Shown here: piece after piece, positions 10,755 to 22,775 of the stretch
Numbering within the stretch: the first letter of the stretch is position 1
Layout of the letters: each line of letters begins with the position of its first letter
NCBI GenBank assembly: GCA_007922195.1
Contig: ML682122.1
Location: 1,371,147-1,435,146, forward strand
Reading direction: 5' to 3'
Length of the DNA: 64,000 bases
From: Podocnemis expansa
Lineage: Eukaryota; Chordata; Testudines; Podocnemididae
The notes under the pieces: generated by a model
The model's database searches: none
Seen by the model: the letters and a program-made list of their open reading frames with translations, nothing else
Told to the model about the DNA's origin: nothing
Position numbers and translations under genes: made by a program

Positions 10755-13700
10755 AGAAACTCAATAATTATCGTCCAATATGTTTTCATTTCATAAGCAG
10801 ATCTAAAAGACAAACACTTCCCTATGTTCCTGTCACTAAATTCACAGTTTCTGGCAAATTCCATGGTGTCAATGTACTTCAGATATATAGTTAGAGCATC
10901 ACTGGAGGTGAAGGGTTAGATTCAAGGTCTTCTACATTTGGGGCGAGTGATCTTACCAGGGCATATATAGAGTCTCTCTCTCCTTCCCATCCTTATGATT
11001 CTTGCTGTTCCTCCTAAGCTGAACATCTTCAAGAAGAGATTGAGGGAGCTACACTTCCTAATACCCCATAGTTCTCTTGTTTAGGAGGTCACCTGACAGG
11101 TATCAGATACCTGTTCAGTTTCCTTATCTCCTTCAGGAGACCATGTATCTTCAACCGAGGGTGTCCCAACCACTGAGTTACAATGAATGTGATGTCCTTT
11201 TCCAGTTGTGAAACCCTGCATTGTGTGTACATCTTTGGGGCGTAATGCTTTATCATTTGTGTTCACCCTGATAAGGTAATTGTGTATTGTTTAAAGCAAA
11301 GTGTGTTAACTAAGAGGGTTTTGAAATGCTCATGACATACCATACATTATTGTTATAGCAGTATGTTTCTTGCAGTGCCATCTGTGTGGTTATGATGTGC
11401 TGCTATGTAATATTCCCAAAGGTGTGTCTAACATTTGTGGCAGGTCAAGGAAAATACTAAAGGCAGAGAACATACTTCACACCTCACAAAGGCATACATA
11501 AAACATCTCAGATTTTCAGACACAATGGACTGGCCTAAGCATCTGTTAAGGGGAATGCTCATTGATTTAGGACATGGAAAAGATCAACCAGGAAAAGTTG
11601 TTGGCCACCTGATCCCAAAGGGTTGGAGGCTTGAGGACCTTGAGAGATGCATGCAGGCATTTGAAATAAGAGGGACATTTGGCTTCCAGGGCACTCTCTT
11701 GTATTACGTCTACAAAACCATATCAAAACTGTCCACACAGGAAAAAAACCTAGTTGGATGCTGATCAACCAGACAGACTGTAAAGTTACTGAAGTGTTAT
11801 ACCTAGGCCTGGTCTGTACTGACTGGCAAAGCTGGCAGCAGTCGACAGGCATTACAGAAGCTACGTAGAGTAGCATGGTTAACTTGCATCAGCTCCCCAA
11901 ACATTTGCTATATCCACTTACATTATGCTGATGGTAAATGAGTACCCATCAATGCAGCACTATGGTTTTTCTGGTGGTGGTTTTTACAGATCAGCTTCTG
12001 GATTGACTGAGGAGGTCTTTACTACAGCTCAATAAGACTGTATAAATCGATTTTACAGAGGCAAATTAGCTGCTGTCAGAGTAGGCATAACCCTAATAGA
12101 TTAGAATGTGATTTGCATTTTTCTCCTCACAAGTTAAATCTGACCTATATTCCTCTGACTTATTATCATTTAAAATGTGTCTGTACTTAATAAATTTTAT
12201 TGTTTGTTATATCTAAAATAGTGCATGAGGTTTGGGTATCTGTAGAGGTTTAATTTAAAGTGAAAACTAGTGAATAGCCACTTCTTTTATAAATTAATGG
12301 AAATATATGGGTTTGCAGAATACTTTGGGCATCACTTAATTCTGTAAGGCAGCAGCTCCTATGGTTACATACGGGACTGGGGATATTTGCTGGGGTGATT
12401 CTATTGCATAATCCCATGAGTGGTTTGCCAGTAGCACTCATTCACTAGGTTAAGATAGTTTGTTCAGAAGCTGACCCAGAAATGGGGTTCACCCAGGCAG
12501 ACGGTGCAAGATGGGCTTCAGGAATGAGAGATAAGGGTGACACAGCAATACATCAGTCCAGATTACAGAGGGAAACATCACCTGTCCGTTCCCCTCCTTT
12601 TTTATCTGTAATTAAGCCTGCTTTGGGCATGCCTACCTAATCAGTCTCTGCAAATGACTTATGCAGAGGCATACCCATCTTCTCCTAATTTGTAAATTTG
12701 CACTGGGGCCTAATCGTGCCCAGAGACATAAGTATAGTCACCTAAAGGATAATTATGCTAAGAATTTAGGCACTGAGTGAGTTTTGATGCCTAATGAGTT
12801 AAAGAGCAGACTGCAGAGAGGTGAAAGAGGTTACCCCTTCAGCCAGGAAGCTAATGTAGTGAGCCAGGCCATGTGAACAACTTCAGTTCTGTTCTCCCTT
12901 CTGCATGATGAGGATATAGGAGGTGTCTAGGGGTATCTCTCTCTTGGGTGCCCAACTGCTACACTTTCAACAGATTGCTCAGTGTATAATGAATTATTGC
13001 ATATAAAGAAAACATCTTCTACAGGAGAGCTTGTGAGTTAAAATTTCCCATGATTTAGTGGTTAGAAGACTCACCTATGAGGTAAGACGCCAAGTTTGAA
13101 TACTACTGGCACATCAGGCAGGAAGGAGAACAGAACTCAGTGCACTAAGTGAGCAAGCCAACCAGTGAGATAAAGTGTGTAAGGGAGGACAACACTGCTA
13201 TTCTTGAGTCCTTTTATCTGTGCTCTGAGACCACCTACCAGAACAATGGAGGTGCTGCAACACTTAGTTTAATTTGGGCTTAGGTATGAGACACTCATAC
13301 AATCACTTTGTCCAAAGTGGCTGTGGATGAGCTGAGTGGCAGAACCTAAGGGTCCCAAGGACTTGAATATTGGAAAAGCAGGCAGATTGAGATTATAAAT
13401 TCTTCCAGGGTTAAGGAGACTTTTGTGGAGCTCAGTGACACTGAAATACTGACCTTAGACAGACACCTAAAATATAATTAGATGTCCACGTCCATTTGTG
13501 TTGTATACTAATTTCAGCCCCCTGAGGATCTGGATATACCTTATACCTATTCCACTGAAATAGGACTGTGCAGATTAAATGTCTATAAACATACTTCACC
13601 ATTATTAACATACTATATTTTCACTTGAAAGGGAAATTGCTGTGTAACCTAATGCCTACCATTCTTCTAATCTAGGTGATGTTCTCCATATGGTGGTGTG

Positions 13701-14079
13701 AAGGCCTTCATAAATCATAAAAGATATTTTTATACTTCTGTTAGCATCTATGACTGATTGGTCTCTGGAAACACTGACATGCACACAAGTGATTAGTGCT
13801 AACTAGAGACGAGGAGAAGTGGTCAAGACAGTCAGAAAGAAAGAGAGGTGGACAGATAGATGAGCTGTTGAAGTAGATGTTCACTTACATGTCTCAAAAA
13901 CTCTTTGTTTTATAGCTGGATTAAGAAGAAGAAAAACAATGAATCAGTCTGTCATATTTTTGCAGTTTTTTTCTTGTTGCTCAATTTTTTGAGGAAATTT
14001 TAAGAGTGCTGACATGCTGTATTCCATCTCTGTGTTAAAAGGCAAGGTTCTTTTTTTTTTCTTTTTCCTTTTCCAAGTG
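10755..14079. other. Long non-coding stretch before the intact OR
   Basis: No supported gene. The longest plus-strand frame, 11435-11764, has no recognisable domain. Around 11808 (ggcctggtctgtactgac) to about 12093 there may be another short MITE-like element, with a weakly matching right end near taggcataaccc. The sequence downstream of the OR (about 13.6-14.08 kb) is AT-rich and could hold its 3' untranslated region, but I see no clear polyadenylation signal to assign. Confidence 0.35.
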
Positions 14080-15012
14080 TTAGTGGCCCATAGTCCTCCT
14101 CAAAGCTTCTTTCACATCCTTGTTCCTAAGACTGTAGATGAAGGGATTCAACATGGGGATAACAAAGGTGTAAAACACAGATACTGACTTCCGTGAATAC
14201 AGAGAAGATAGCCAGGTAGGCTGAATGTACATGAAAGCAGTGGTACCATAAAATAAAGTCACAACGATCATGTGGGAGGTACAAGTGGAGAAGGCTTTGC
14301 GCCTGCCCTCAGCAGAGCGAATCCTGAGGATGGTAGAGATGATATAGATGTAGGAAATGAGCACAATCAGGGACGTGCTCACTATGATGAGGCCACATAA
14401 GGTAAACATCACAAGATTATTAATGTATGTGTCACTGCATGAGAGACTAATCAAGGGAGGGCCATCACAGAAAAAATGATCAATCACATTTGACTCACAA
14501 TAGTGCAGTGTAAAGGTGAAGCCTGTTTGCACCATCGCATTAACACAACCACAGATGTAAGACCATGCCACCAGCTGAATGCACGTGCACTTGGACATGG
14601 TGATGGGATAGAGGAGCGGGTTGCAGATGGCAGTGTAACGATCATAAGCCATCACTGCCAGGAGGAACCCTTCAGTGGTGAGAAAGAGACCAAAGAAGAA
14701 GAACTGGGTGGCACATCCATTGTAGGAAATGGATTTGCTCCACTCTAGAAAGCTCACCATGGCTCTGGGGGCAATGGTGGAGGAATAGCACAGGTCTAAG
14801 AGGGACAGGTTCATGAGGAAGAAGTACATGGGAGTGTGGAGACGAGAATTGGCTCTAATGATGAGGACCAGGATGGTGTTTCCCAACACAATTACTGTGT
14901 AAATCACTAGAAATATCACAAATGGGATCACTTGGCGACCTGGATCATTTCCAAACCCCAGCAAGATGAATTCCATGATGTCTGTGTGGTTCCTCTTTCT
15001 CACTGGTGACAT
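14080..15012 (-). CDS. Intact olfactory receptor, class II, OR9-like
   Basis: A complete single-exon rhodopsin-type odorant receptor of 310 residues. I chose the ATG at 15010-15012 over the upstream one at 15097-15099. It places the N-glycosylation site NHT at residues 8-10 and gives the normal OR length, whereas the upstream start adds 29 hydrophobic residues. Motifs in order: FILLGF, GN in helix 1, [29 protein letters not shown] at the end of helix 3, the long second loop with family cysteines, [10 protein letters not shown] at helix 6, and [21 protein letters not shown] at helix 7. The phrase STIAPRAM with GCATQFFFF and TTEGFLL recalls family 9 ORs; that subfamily label is inference. It would couple to Golf/cAMP in olfactory cilia. 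A pyrimidine-rich stretch with AG just before the ATG could be the usual 3' splice site of an upstream non-coding exon. Confidence 0.93.
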   Translation of the reverse strand: MSPVRKRNHTDIMEFILLGFGNDPGRQVIPFVIFLVIYTVIVLGNTILVLIIRANSRLHTPMYFFLMNLSLLDLCYSSTIAPRAMVSFLEWSKSISYNGCATQFFFFGLFLTTEGFLLAVMAYDRYTAICNPLLYPITMSKCTCIQLVAWSYICGCVNAMVQTGFTFTLHYCESNVIDHFFCDGPPLISLSCSDTYINNLVMFTLCGLIIVSTSLIVLISYIYIISTILRIRSAEGRRKAFSTCTSHMIVVTLFYGTTAFMYIQPTWLSSLYSRKSVSVFYTFVIPMLNPFIYSLRNKDVKEALRRTMGH

Positions 15013-15099
15013 GGCTGTTAAATCCTTGAGGAAAAGAATGTGGTGATTATTGAAGAAAAAACAAATGAAAAGGATGAAATAAAGCGCTTTGTGAAACAT

Positions 15100-16595
15100 G
15101 GAAGGATTGTCATGTAGAATTGACCCTGGTCTGGGAACCTAAGAAAAACAATATTCTTTTTCCAGCCCTGCCACAAACTCCTTCGGAGGTACTTAACCAG
15201 TCACTTAAGCTGGGATCTCCAAAGCAATCAAAGGTAATTGGACACTCAACTCTGATTAAATTACAATATGGATTAGTAATTTAGGACCCAATTTTTAAGG
15301 GCATTTGTTTGCACAGTGAAGTATTCAAAAGCCTTAAGGCATTAAAGTCTCATTTATTTCAATTAGTCTTAATCATTTAGGTGCTTTTACAAATCTTACA
15401 GGGCTCCTATGTTCGCAGGTTTGAAAACCAGAAAGGAACATTATGGTCAATATCTTTAATCCTAAATGCTTAAAGACTGAATTGAACTTAAATCCCCTTA
15501 AAAATATTGGCACTAGCCATTAAGTTCTGTAAAAACTCTCCGCTTTGATATCTGCCTCTTACTTCTCATTCCTGCTAATAAATATAATATTTCCTGAGCT
15601 CAACTGGTACTATGATGATAAATTTGTTAATACTTTGGAAAGAATTGAATACTGACATGGCAAAAGGTGTCTTGTGAGCAGCATTCCCTGTAATTTTAAT
15701 AGGCTGTGTGTGCAAAAAATTTCTTTCGCGCAAATTTTCGGAATCAGTGCCCAAATTTGTGTGCACTCCAGTGAGTGTGGTCAAACTTGTCAGTACAATG
15801 AAGCAAGTGTGTATGGTGCAAATAATATCTAAATTTTATTTTATATGGTGATGGAAATGATTTTATAAATTACAAAAACTTATTTGAAACATGCTACTTG
15901 AATCCGCCTTCTTAAAGTAGTATAAAAATATTGGCACTTTTGAATTTTTTTGCACATGCTGTATTTTGTTGTGTGTGCAGGTTTCATGACCTGTGTGCAC
16001 GTGCACACACAAACAGCTTAGAGGGAACATAGCTTGTGAGTTATTTTCAAATTTAACCAACCAGTTCCCACTGACTTTCTACAGTGCTTAGGCCCTAAAT
16101 TCAATAAAGTTCTATTGAAAATCTCACCCCTGACAGATTGAATTTGATAGCAAAACCACTTGTAAACAGTTCAGATTGTTAATCCAAGATAAACAAAATC
16201 CTGATAAAATTTGAGATGTTTTTGGAGGGCATCTTTCCTAGACTAGAAGTCCAATTAGAAACTTTTCCTTACAATTGCATTATGAATCATACCCCTCAAG
16301 CCAAGCTGAAGAATTAGACTCCATCTGATCACTTGTGATCCCACTGATTTATGAAAGTGGCAGAAAAAGGACTTTAAAGTAAATTATTGTATTCCTATCA
16401 GTCTATGAATCAGAGTATATGAGTTATTTATTGGACCAGTTCACACATCGTACCCATCTTTAAAAAGATGAGAAAAAAATGACCAGCAGAATTAGAAACT
16501 AACTTTGAAAACAAGGAAAAAACAGTAATGTGTTATTAAACCATCAGTTTCTAAGTATGCAAGGGTTAAGAGAGTTATAAACAACAACCAACACT
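15100..16595. other. Non-coding stretch, no gene seen
   Basis: This would hold the upstream exon and promoter of the OR at 14080-15012, but I can identify neither. No frame longer than about 70 codons resembles a family. The text around 15690-16030 (gtgtgcaaaaaatt, then ctgtgtgcacgtgcacac and gagggaacat) looks like an old interspersed repeat of unknown class. Confidence 0.35.
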
Positions 16596-16604
16596 CTTCT
16601 ATAA

Positions 16605-16745
16605 AGAAACAAAAGCATCTGATGATGTGGGCTTTTCTCCCACAAAAACTCATGTGATAAATAAGTTTGTTAGTCTTCAAGTTCCACAGAACTCCTTGTT
16701 TGTTTTGCTGAACTAGACTATCATGGCTACCCCTTTGGAACGCTT
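16605..16745 (+). mobile_element. Penelope-like fragment with hammerhead-like core
   Basis: The segment ctgatgatgtgggcttttctcccacaaaaactcatg carries an exact CTGATGA, a stem-loop pairing GTGGG with CCCAC, and then AAAA where a hammerhead needs GAAA. It continues into gataaataagtttgttagtcttcaagttccacag and the family tail gttttgctgaactagactatcatggctacccc. Compared with 5935-6125 and 56985-57180, this copy keeps the ribozyme-like CTGATGA best. Confidence 0.55.
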
Positions 16746-16789
16746 CTATGTAAACAGTATTTGTCATAATGAAAGGATATGTGTAGTGA

Positions 16790-17880
16790 TATCCCACTGG
16801 GCCCCGCTGGAGAACATATGAGAATTAGAAAGTGGGTAAGGAGCTGCTTAAAGGGGAGACTGCAAACAGTTATATTGAAAGATGAACTACTAGGAAGTTT
16901 ACTAGTAAAGTTCCTGGATTTGGGATCAATCTGGATTAAAATTTTCATTAATGACCTTGGCACAAAAAGTGGGAATGTGCCAATGACATTTGCAAATGAC
17001 ATACAATTTGGAGGCTTTGCCAGTATTGGGGAAGACCAGAATATGATGTAAGAAAAGATTGGATGATCTTAGAAACTGCAGTAATAGAAATGGGGATGAA
17101 ATTTAATAGGAGGGAATAACAACAAGATTTTTTTTTTCTATAAACTGGGGACATAGTTGGAAGCAGCAGAGTAAGAGAAAGACATGGGTGTGTTGATCTG
17201 TCAGAGGAATTATGATCCATCAATATGATGTAGCTGTAAATAAGCTGGTTTTAAGATGCATCAGATGTGTTATTTCCAGTAGAAATAGGGAAGTGACAAT
17301 TATATAGGAAGCTGGAGAGAGCTCATCTGGAATATTCTGTGTAGTTCTGGCCTCTCATGTTTGAGAAAGATACATTCAGATTGGAGCAAGTGCAGAAAAA
17401 GGTCACTGGGATGACAGGGGGAATGAGGAAACAAACTTACAAGAGGAGTTTTAAGGAGCTTGACATGTTTTGTCTAACCAAAATAATGATGAGGGAAGAC
17501 ATGACTGCTTTCTGTAAATACATCAGAGGTATAAACACCTAGGAGGAAGATGTGTTATTTTACACCCAGTGTTGGTAGAAGTACAAATCAATACAAAGTG
17601 TCCGTTAATTTAGGCTTGACAAGATTAAGGTTTATACCCACAGGAGGAATGAGTAAAGGTCTGTACCAGACTTCCAGGGAAAGCCATGGGGTGGAGGAAG
17701 AGTTACTACAGAGAATTCTTTCCCAGGTATCTGGCTGGTAGGTCTGACCCACATTGCCAGGGTGTAACTGACCTCCATTCCTCATATTAGGAAGGATTTT
17801 TTTTTTCCCTCAGGTCACATTGGCAGATGGTGGGGATTTTCCCCTTCATCTGAAGTGTGGGTATAGGTTACTTGCAAGTT
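16790..17880 (+). mobile_element. CR1-type LINE remnant (RT to 3' region)
   Basis: The frame 16779-17051 contains IKIFINDLGTKSGNVPMTFANDIQFGG. This corresponds to the CR1 RT stretch FINDL, then FADDTKLGG, with one Asp changed to Asn in the catalytic pair. Downstream fragments (tggagcaagtgcagaaaaaggtcactgggatgac; aaggagcttgacatgttttgtctaacc) match the 3' part of the CR1 ORF. Many stops and frameshifts; inactive. Confidence 0.65.
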
Positions 17881-18399
17881 TGAATTAGAATAAATGATCA
17901 ATTTCTCTGTAACTTGAAATCTTTTAATCATGGTTGCAGGGATGCAGTAACTCAATCAGTAAGATTTAGCAGTTCTATTACAGAAATAGATGAGTGAAGT
18001 TCTACACCCTGCGTTGCACATGAGGGCAGATTAGATCACCATGATGCTCCCCTCTTGCCTTAAAATCAGTGAATGTGAGCTGGACCTGGGTCTGGAACTT
18101 GTCTTTATTTTTAATTAAAGATGTAGCTAATAGGGTAAAGGGTAGGCATATGAAATGTGTAGATGACAACAAATTGAGTGAGACTTGCAAGCACTTTAGA
18201 GGACAGGTATAGATGTCAAAATAATATTGACAAACCAGAGAATTGGCCTGAAATTAATTAAGTGAAATTTAGTTAATAAAAAGCTAAAAGTACTACGCTT
18301 ATGAAGGAAAAACCTGCACAAGCACAAAATGCGAAATAACTGGGTAGGCTTTTGTACTGCTGAGAAAGATTTGAGGTTTGGACATGAGAACAATGTGAT

Positions 18400-18478
18400 G
18401 CAGTTGAAAAACAAAACAAAAAACAAACAAACAAAAAAACCCCAAAACAAACAAACAAACAAACAAACAAACAAACAA
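18400..18478. repeat. AAAC-rich simple repeat
   Basis: A run of (AAAC)n with interruptions on the plus strand. It produces long lysine/asparagine/glutamine or cysteine/valine/phenylalanine frames that are not genes. A similar tract lies at 23560-23596. Confidence 0.9.
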
Positions 18479-18529
18479 GCTAGTATGTTTCTGCCAAGTA
18501 TTAACAAAAGTGTTGCATGAAGACACCGG

Positions 18530-19105
18530 TGATATTTGTCTCATCCCACTTGGCACTTTTGAGTCCTCAACTAGAGTAATGTGTCCAATTCTGGGTGCCA
18601 CACTTTATGGAAGATGTTGATGAATTGGTGAGGGTCTGGAGCAAAGCAAAAGAATAAGATGATGAATGATTTAGAAAACCTGATCTCTGAGAAAGTTTTG
18701 AAAGAAACTGGGCATGTTAAGTCATGAGAAAAGAAAAGGGAGGGTGCACATTATAACAATCTTCTAATATATTAAAAGCTGTAAAAAGGAGAAATGCAAG
18801 CAATTGTTCTCCATGTCCACTGAAGACAGAACAAAAAATAAAGGGCTTCCTCCAGAGGAAGGGAGATTTAGGTTTGACAATAGGACAACTTTTCTAACCA
18901 TAAGAGTAGTTACATTTTGGAATAGCCTTCCAACAGAAATTATGGAATCTCCATCACTGGAGATTTTATTTATAGCCGATTGAACAAACCACTTTCAGAG
19001 ATGGTCTAGGTTTGTGTAACCCTGCCTTAGTACAGAGGGCTAGGCTTGGTGACCTTTAAGGAGCCTTCCAGCCACACATTTCTATTATTTCTATTATTAT
19101 ATTCT
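18530..19105 (+). mobile_element. CR1-type LINE 3' remnant
   Basis: Recognisable CR1 3' phrases include gtgtccaattctgggtgccacact, acaacttttctaaccataagagta, ggaatagccttccaacagaaattatggaatctccatcactggagattttat and a tail with repeated tctattatt. No frame survives. The orientation is set by the tail at the right end. Confidence 0.65.
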
Positions 19106-19880
19106 GTGGGATTTTAATGGTTCCATCTGTGAGAATCTACATTTACACATAAAATACCATCCTTATACAGGTCAATGTAAAGTGAATTTTGACTGAATAA
19201 GAATGAAATAAATGTTTAGTAGGAATGTGAGGACTAGGCATTTTCTTTTAGCTAAAAGATACCACACCAAAAGCTAGATACTGACAGTTTGTTTTCGAGT
19301 TGCCATCCTTGCTCATATTGTGCAGTACTTTATAACCAGATTGTTCCACTGATAAACAGATATTGCATTTCAGCTTTTCTAGGCTTAAAATTGTAAGAGT
19401 ACTCATGGATTGTCATCATAGATGTGATTCTCTTCTGTCAAATTAATGATAGCTGAAATCTTATCACTGGAATCTAGGGCAAGCCTTAAAGATGTTTGGG
19501 GAATCCTCTGAAGGCACAGATATGTCTTTGTTTCAGTGGTTACAGTTAAATGTCAATTCTTCCTCATGTTAGATTGCTGACATTGAGATTTCAAGTGGTG
19601 GTCATCTACTTTTGAACAGATATAGCTTTTAACTTTCAGACTCAGTTGAATACTCTAGGGTTTTTTGTTTTTTTTTTAAAGGAAAATCTTTCAATGGTCT
19701 TCTTGAATTCTCATTTTATTATTAAAGTTCTAACACAACTGTCCCAACCCCATCCAGTCCCACCTCTATCCTAAAAAATATGTCAGTTGTCTTAGTTCAT
19801 TCACTGTTGTAAGCATTGTGCATGGGTCACAATGAATGCATAAGCCTGAATAAGGAGGTTAATTGCCTTTGTGGATGGAA
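19106..19880. other. Non-coding stretch, no gene seen
   Basis: AT-rich sequence with no recognisable element or coding frame. Confidence 0.35.
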
Positions 19881-20261
19881 CAGGAGAGACCCAGTGTCCT
19901 CTTGTGGTGTCCTCACTTCAAAAGGGATGCTGAGAAAATGAAGAAGGTTCAGAGAGGAGATACAAGAATGATCTGAATTTTTAAAATGATCTAATAAAGG
20001 GGATCAACCTATTCACATTATTCAAGACATGATTAAGAACATCATCTGAATGGTGTATATAAAGGTCTGATGGTAGAAACATTAGGGGGTTTTTTGGATA
20101 AAACATCACAATCAGAGAGCTGCCCTCAAATCATGTAGAAAGTTGTTGGAAGGTGCAGACAATAATCACAAAAACATATTTGAGTGGTGGAAAGTATACC
20201 TTACGGTAAGAGAATTAAAGAACTTAACATCAGCTTCTCAAAAATTGAGATCAAGAAATGA

Positions 20262-20460
20262 TCACAGAAGCACAGAAATGTATGCTTGGATTGGAACTCA
20301 GGGTGTCATCTAGTGCACCCCTCTTGTGCAGAGAAAGGACCAAGTGAATGTAGACCATCCCTGAGGGGTATTTGACTTGTTCTTAAAAGCCCTCCAGTGA
20401 CAGAGATTTCTCAATCTCCTTTCAAAGTCTTTTATAGTGCTCAGCCCTTTAATTTAGCAG
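20262..20460 (-). mobile_element. CR1 LINE tail, antisense, nested
   Basis: The string gaagcacagaaatgtatgcttggattggaactcagggtgtcatctagtgcacccct is the reverse of the CR1 tail and matches the better-preserved antisense tail at 57706-57765. It lies within a plus-strand LINE 3' remnant. Confidence 0.55.
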
Positions 20461-20588
20461 TAAACAGCACACCAAGAAGCAATGGCTGAGCATCAAAACC
20501 AGGAACACTGAAATTAGAAATCGGACATGGCTTTTTAAAAGTAAGAAAGATTAAATGTTGAAAAATACTACCAAGGAATATGTTACAT

Positions 20589-20765
20589 CAGTGGTTCTCA
20601 GCCACTGCGCTGGGATACATTACTGTGTTACTGCCCAGTGGTAAGTGTGTTGCAGAGATGGGAAGATACCTGGATTTGTCCTGGGGGAGGCAGGCTGTTG
20701 TGTCTTGTAGGGTTGCTCTATTCTACCAAGTGTGTTGCAACCAACAAAAAGGTTGAGAATCACTG
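20589..20765. mobile_element. Small non-autonomous hAT element
   Basis: It begins cagtggttctcagcc and ends ggttgagaatcactg, which are inverted repeats of the common hAT form. The 8-base flanks are tgttacat and tgttagat, a target duplication with one mismatch. At 177 bases it has no coding capacity. A related left terminus without a partner (gtagtggttcccaatc) follows at about 20924, and an orphan right terminus (gctgggaaccactg) lies at about 47507-47520. Confidence 0.8.
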
Positions 20766-21139
20766 TGTTAGATTGTTTATCCCTTGATAGATATAAATCA
20801 AGATTGGATGCCTTTCTGGAAAATATATTTTAGCCAACCACAAGATACTGGGCTCTATACAGGAGTAAATTAACAAAATTATATGGCTTTCATTACATAG
20901 AAGGTCAGGCTAAATACTTTAATGTAGTGGTTCCCAATCTTTATGGCTCAAGGGCCACAAATATAATTTTACAGCCCTGAAGGGCAACCACTGCACCCCC
21001 ACTGCAGCCAGAGTGAAGGCATAAAGCAAGGAGGATCTTCCACCCCCTGGCTGCAGCAAGAATTCTGTGCACTGCACCTGTGTCCCTAGGCAGTGTTTCC
21101 CTTCTGAAGTCAGGGGCATGGAGAATCAGTGCTCCCCTC

Positions 21140-22420
21140 TCTCTGACTCCATCAGGGACTTAGTACCGCACAGAGCACTTTTCTGTGATCCCTACTGACA
21201 CCCAGGGAAGAGGGATGTTGATCTGTCATCCTCCTGAGCACAGCAAAAGGTCTGCAGTGATAACACACTACATGAGGATACTTAGGCAGCGACTCTTCTT
21301 TCTGTAGACAGTGGGAGGGGAGCTGTGGGCAACTCTTAAAGATCCCACAAGCCACTTTTCACCAGCAATCCATGTGTTAGTGACAATGGATTTAATGGCT
21401 TCTTTTGGCTCTATAATCTATGAATCTACACATTCATGTGATCTCTATGGACCATAAAACAGCACATTCTTTGATTTAGGTTGACATAAAAGCCTGACAA
21501 ATTTGCCTATGTATAGACCATTTTATGTGGATTCATGCGGATGCATGAAAACACATTCACACACATTCTGCCTCTATCCCATACTTTGCTGTTATCTCTC
21601 CCCACCTTCACAGCATGTTTTTCTTTTAGCTTGTATCCCAGTTGGCAAAAAAAATGGAAAACTAAAAGGCTGCATACTTACAAAAGTCTTTCAAGCTTTG
21701 TGAATCTAATGAAACTTCTTAAATGTGGTTTTCCATGGATGGTGATTGTTTCAGCTCTCTTGTTTCTTTAGCCGGCTGGATAGATAACAGTGATTTGGAA
21801 GTCTGCAAAATTATTTGAAATGGCTGATGTTGTTGGGTTCCTTCACTCCATTGGCAAACAGCACAGGGGATGAAGTGCCTTTTTTCACACTCTTTTGTCT
21901 TCTGGGCAGAAAGAGGCAATACTGAGGAACTGTTTCTGGCAAGTTATCTTAAAGTCCCAAGGCTCTACTTCCCACTCCCTTGCATAACTCCACCCAGGCA
22001 CTCCAAGACGAATCAAAGAGGATCACTCAGCCTTTCAACCAACAGAGGCAGAGGCAGATATTGTAATCAAACTCAACAGCCTCAGAACTAAACTTTGCTC
22101 TGTGTATATTTTCAAACAAGGAGATATATATTCAAAATTGCTTTTATTTTCTCCCTAAGAATACAAAAGTGTAACTTTAAGTATCTAAAAATAAGCAGTT
22201 AAATAAAAATATGTCTCCTTTTTGTATGCATGCAGCAGAAAAGGCTGCACAACCAAAAAGGGGGATGGTGGGGAAGGTGTTCTTCCAATTTACAACAGAG
22301 TCAGACTCTGCTGTGATGAATTCAATGGAGTGGCTTCTGATTTACATCTGAATGAGTGTGAGGAGATTCAGACCCCTGGGTTTGCAGCTTCCTGTCCAAT
22401 GTGTTGATGTCCCTTTGCAA
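21140..22420. other. Non-coding stretch, no gene seen
   Basis: Short frames near 21500-21770 and 21870-22091 have no recognisable family. There is no clear repeat boundary until the GC-rich repeat begins at about 22425. Confidence 0.35.
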
Positions 22421-22424
22421 ATTT

Positions 22425-22775
22425 TGCAGCTGGAGCTGGCAGGGGAGATCACTTCCCCCTGCTGCAGCCAGAGCCAGTGGAGGGGGGGGGTTCACTTCCC
22501 TGCCATGGCCAGAGGCTGCAGGGGTGATCGCTTCCCCCTGCTGCAGCCAGAGCTGGCAGGCAGTGGTCACTTCCTTGCCACGGCCAGAGCCCACATTGTA
22601 GGGTCCATTCTCCCCATTGCAGTGGGGTAGGGACCCCTGTTGCCAGCTCTGGCTGTGGAGGGGAAGAGTCACCCCCCCTTCCTGCTGCTGTATAGATGTT
22701 GAGCCCCAGATTAGGGCCAGAAGACACCTTTGGGGCTGCTTGTGCTGGGCTCTGGAACCCCTAGTTACAGCCCTG
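22425..22775. repeat. GC-rich minisatellite ending in a possible hAT terminus
   Basis: About five degenerate units of roughly 45-55 bases carry the phrase cacttccccctgctgcagccagagc(tgg/cag), alternating with ttccctgccatggccagaggct. The block is followed by ctagttacagccctg near 22760, which reads as the reverse complement of a hAT-like terminus cagggctgtaacta. No left terminus was found. This is the third GC-rich block in the window with a repeat unit near 50 bases. Confidence 0.5.

Larger units (their letters stand above)
19885..20940 (+). mobile_element. Old CR1-type LINE 3' region with nested insertions
   Basis: A plus-strand LINE 3' region (gaagaaggttcagagaggagatacaagaatgat, then aagattggatgcctttctgg, ending aaggtcaggctaaatac) is interrupted twice. 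At about 20262-20460 lies a CR1 tail in the opposite orientation, and at 20589-20765 a small hAT element. The two flanks of the hAT join into one LINE text. No coding capacity. Confidence 0.55.

Noticed and set aside
15013..15099. Upstream ATG of the intact OR as the true start
   Set aside because: It would add 29 hydrophobic residues before the normal OR N terminus; the next ATG gives the family's standard length and N-glycosylation site.
18196..18601. Cysteine/valine/phenylalanine-rich frames as small genes
   Set aside because: They are translations of an AAAC simple repeat.
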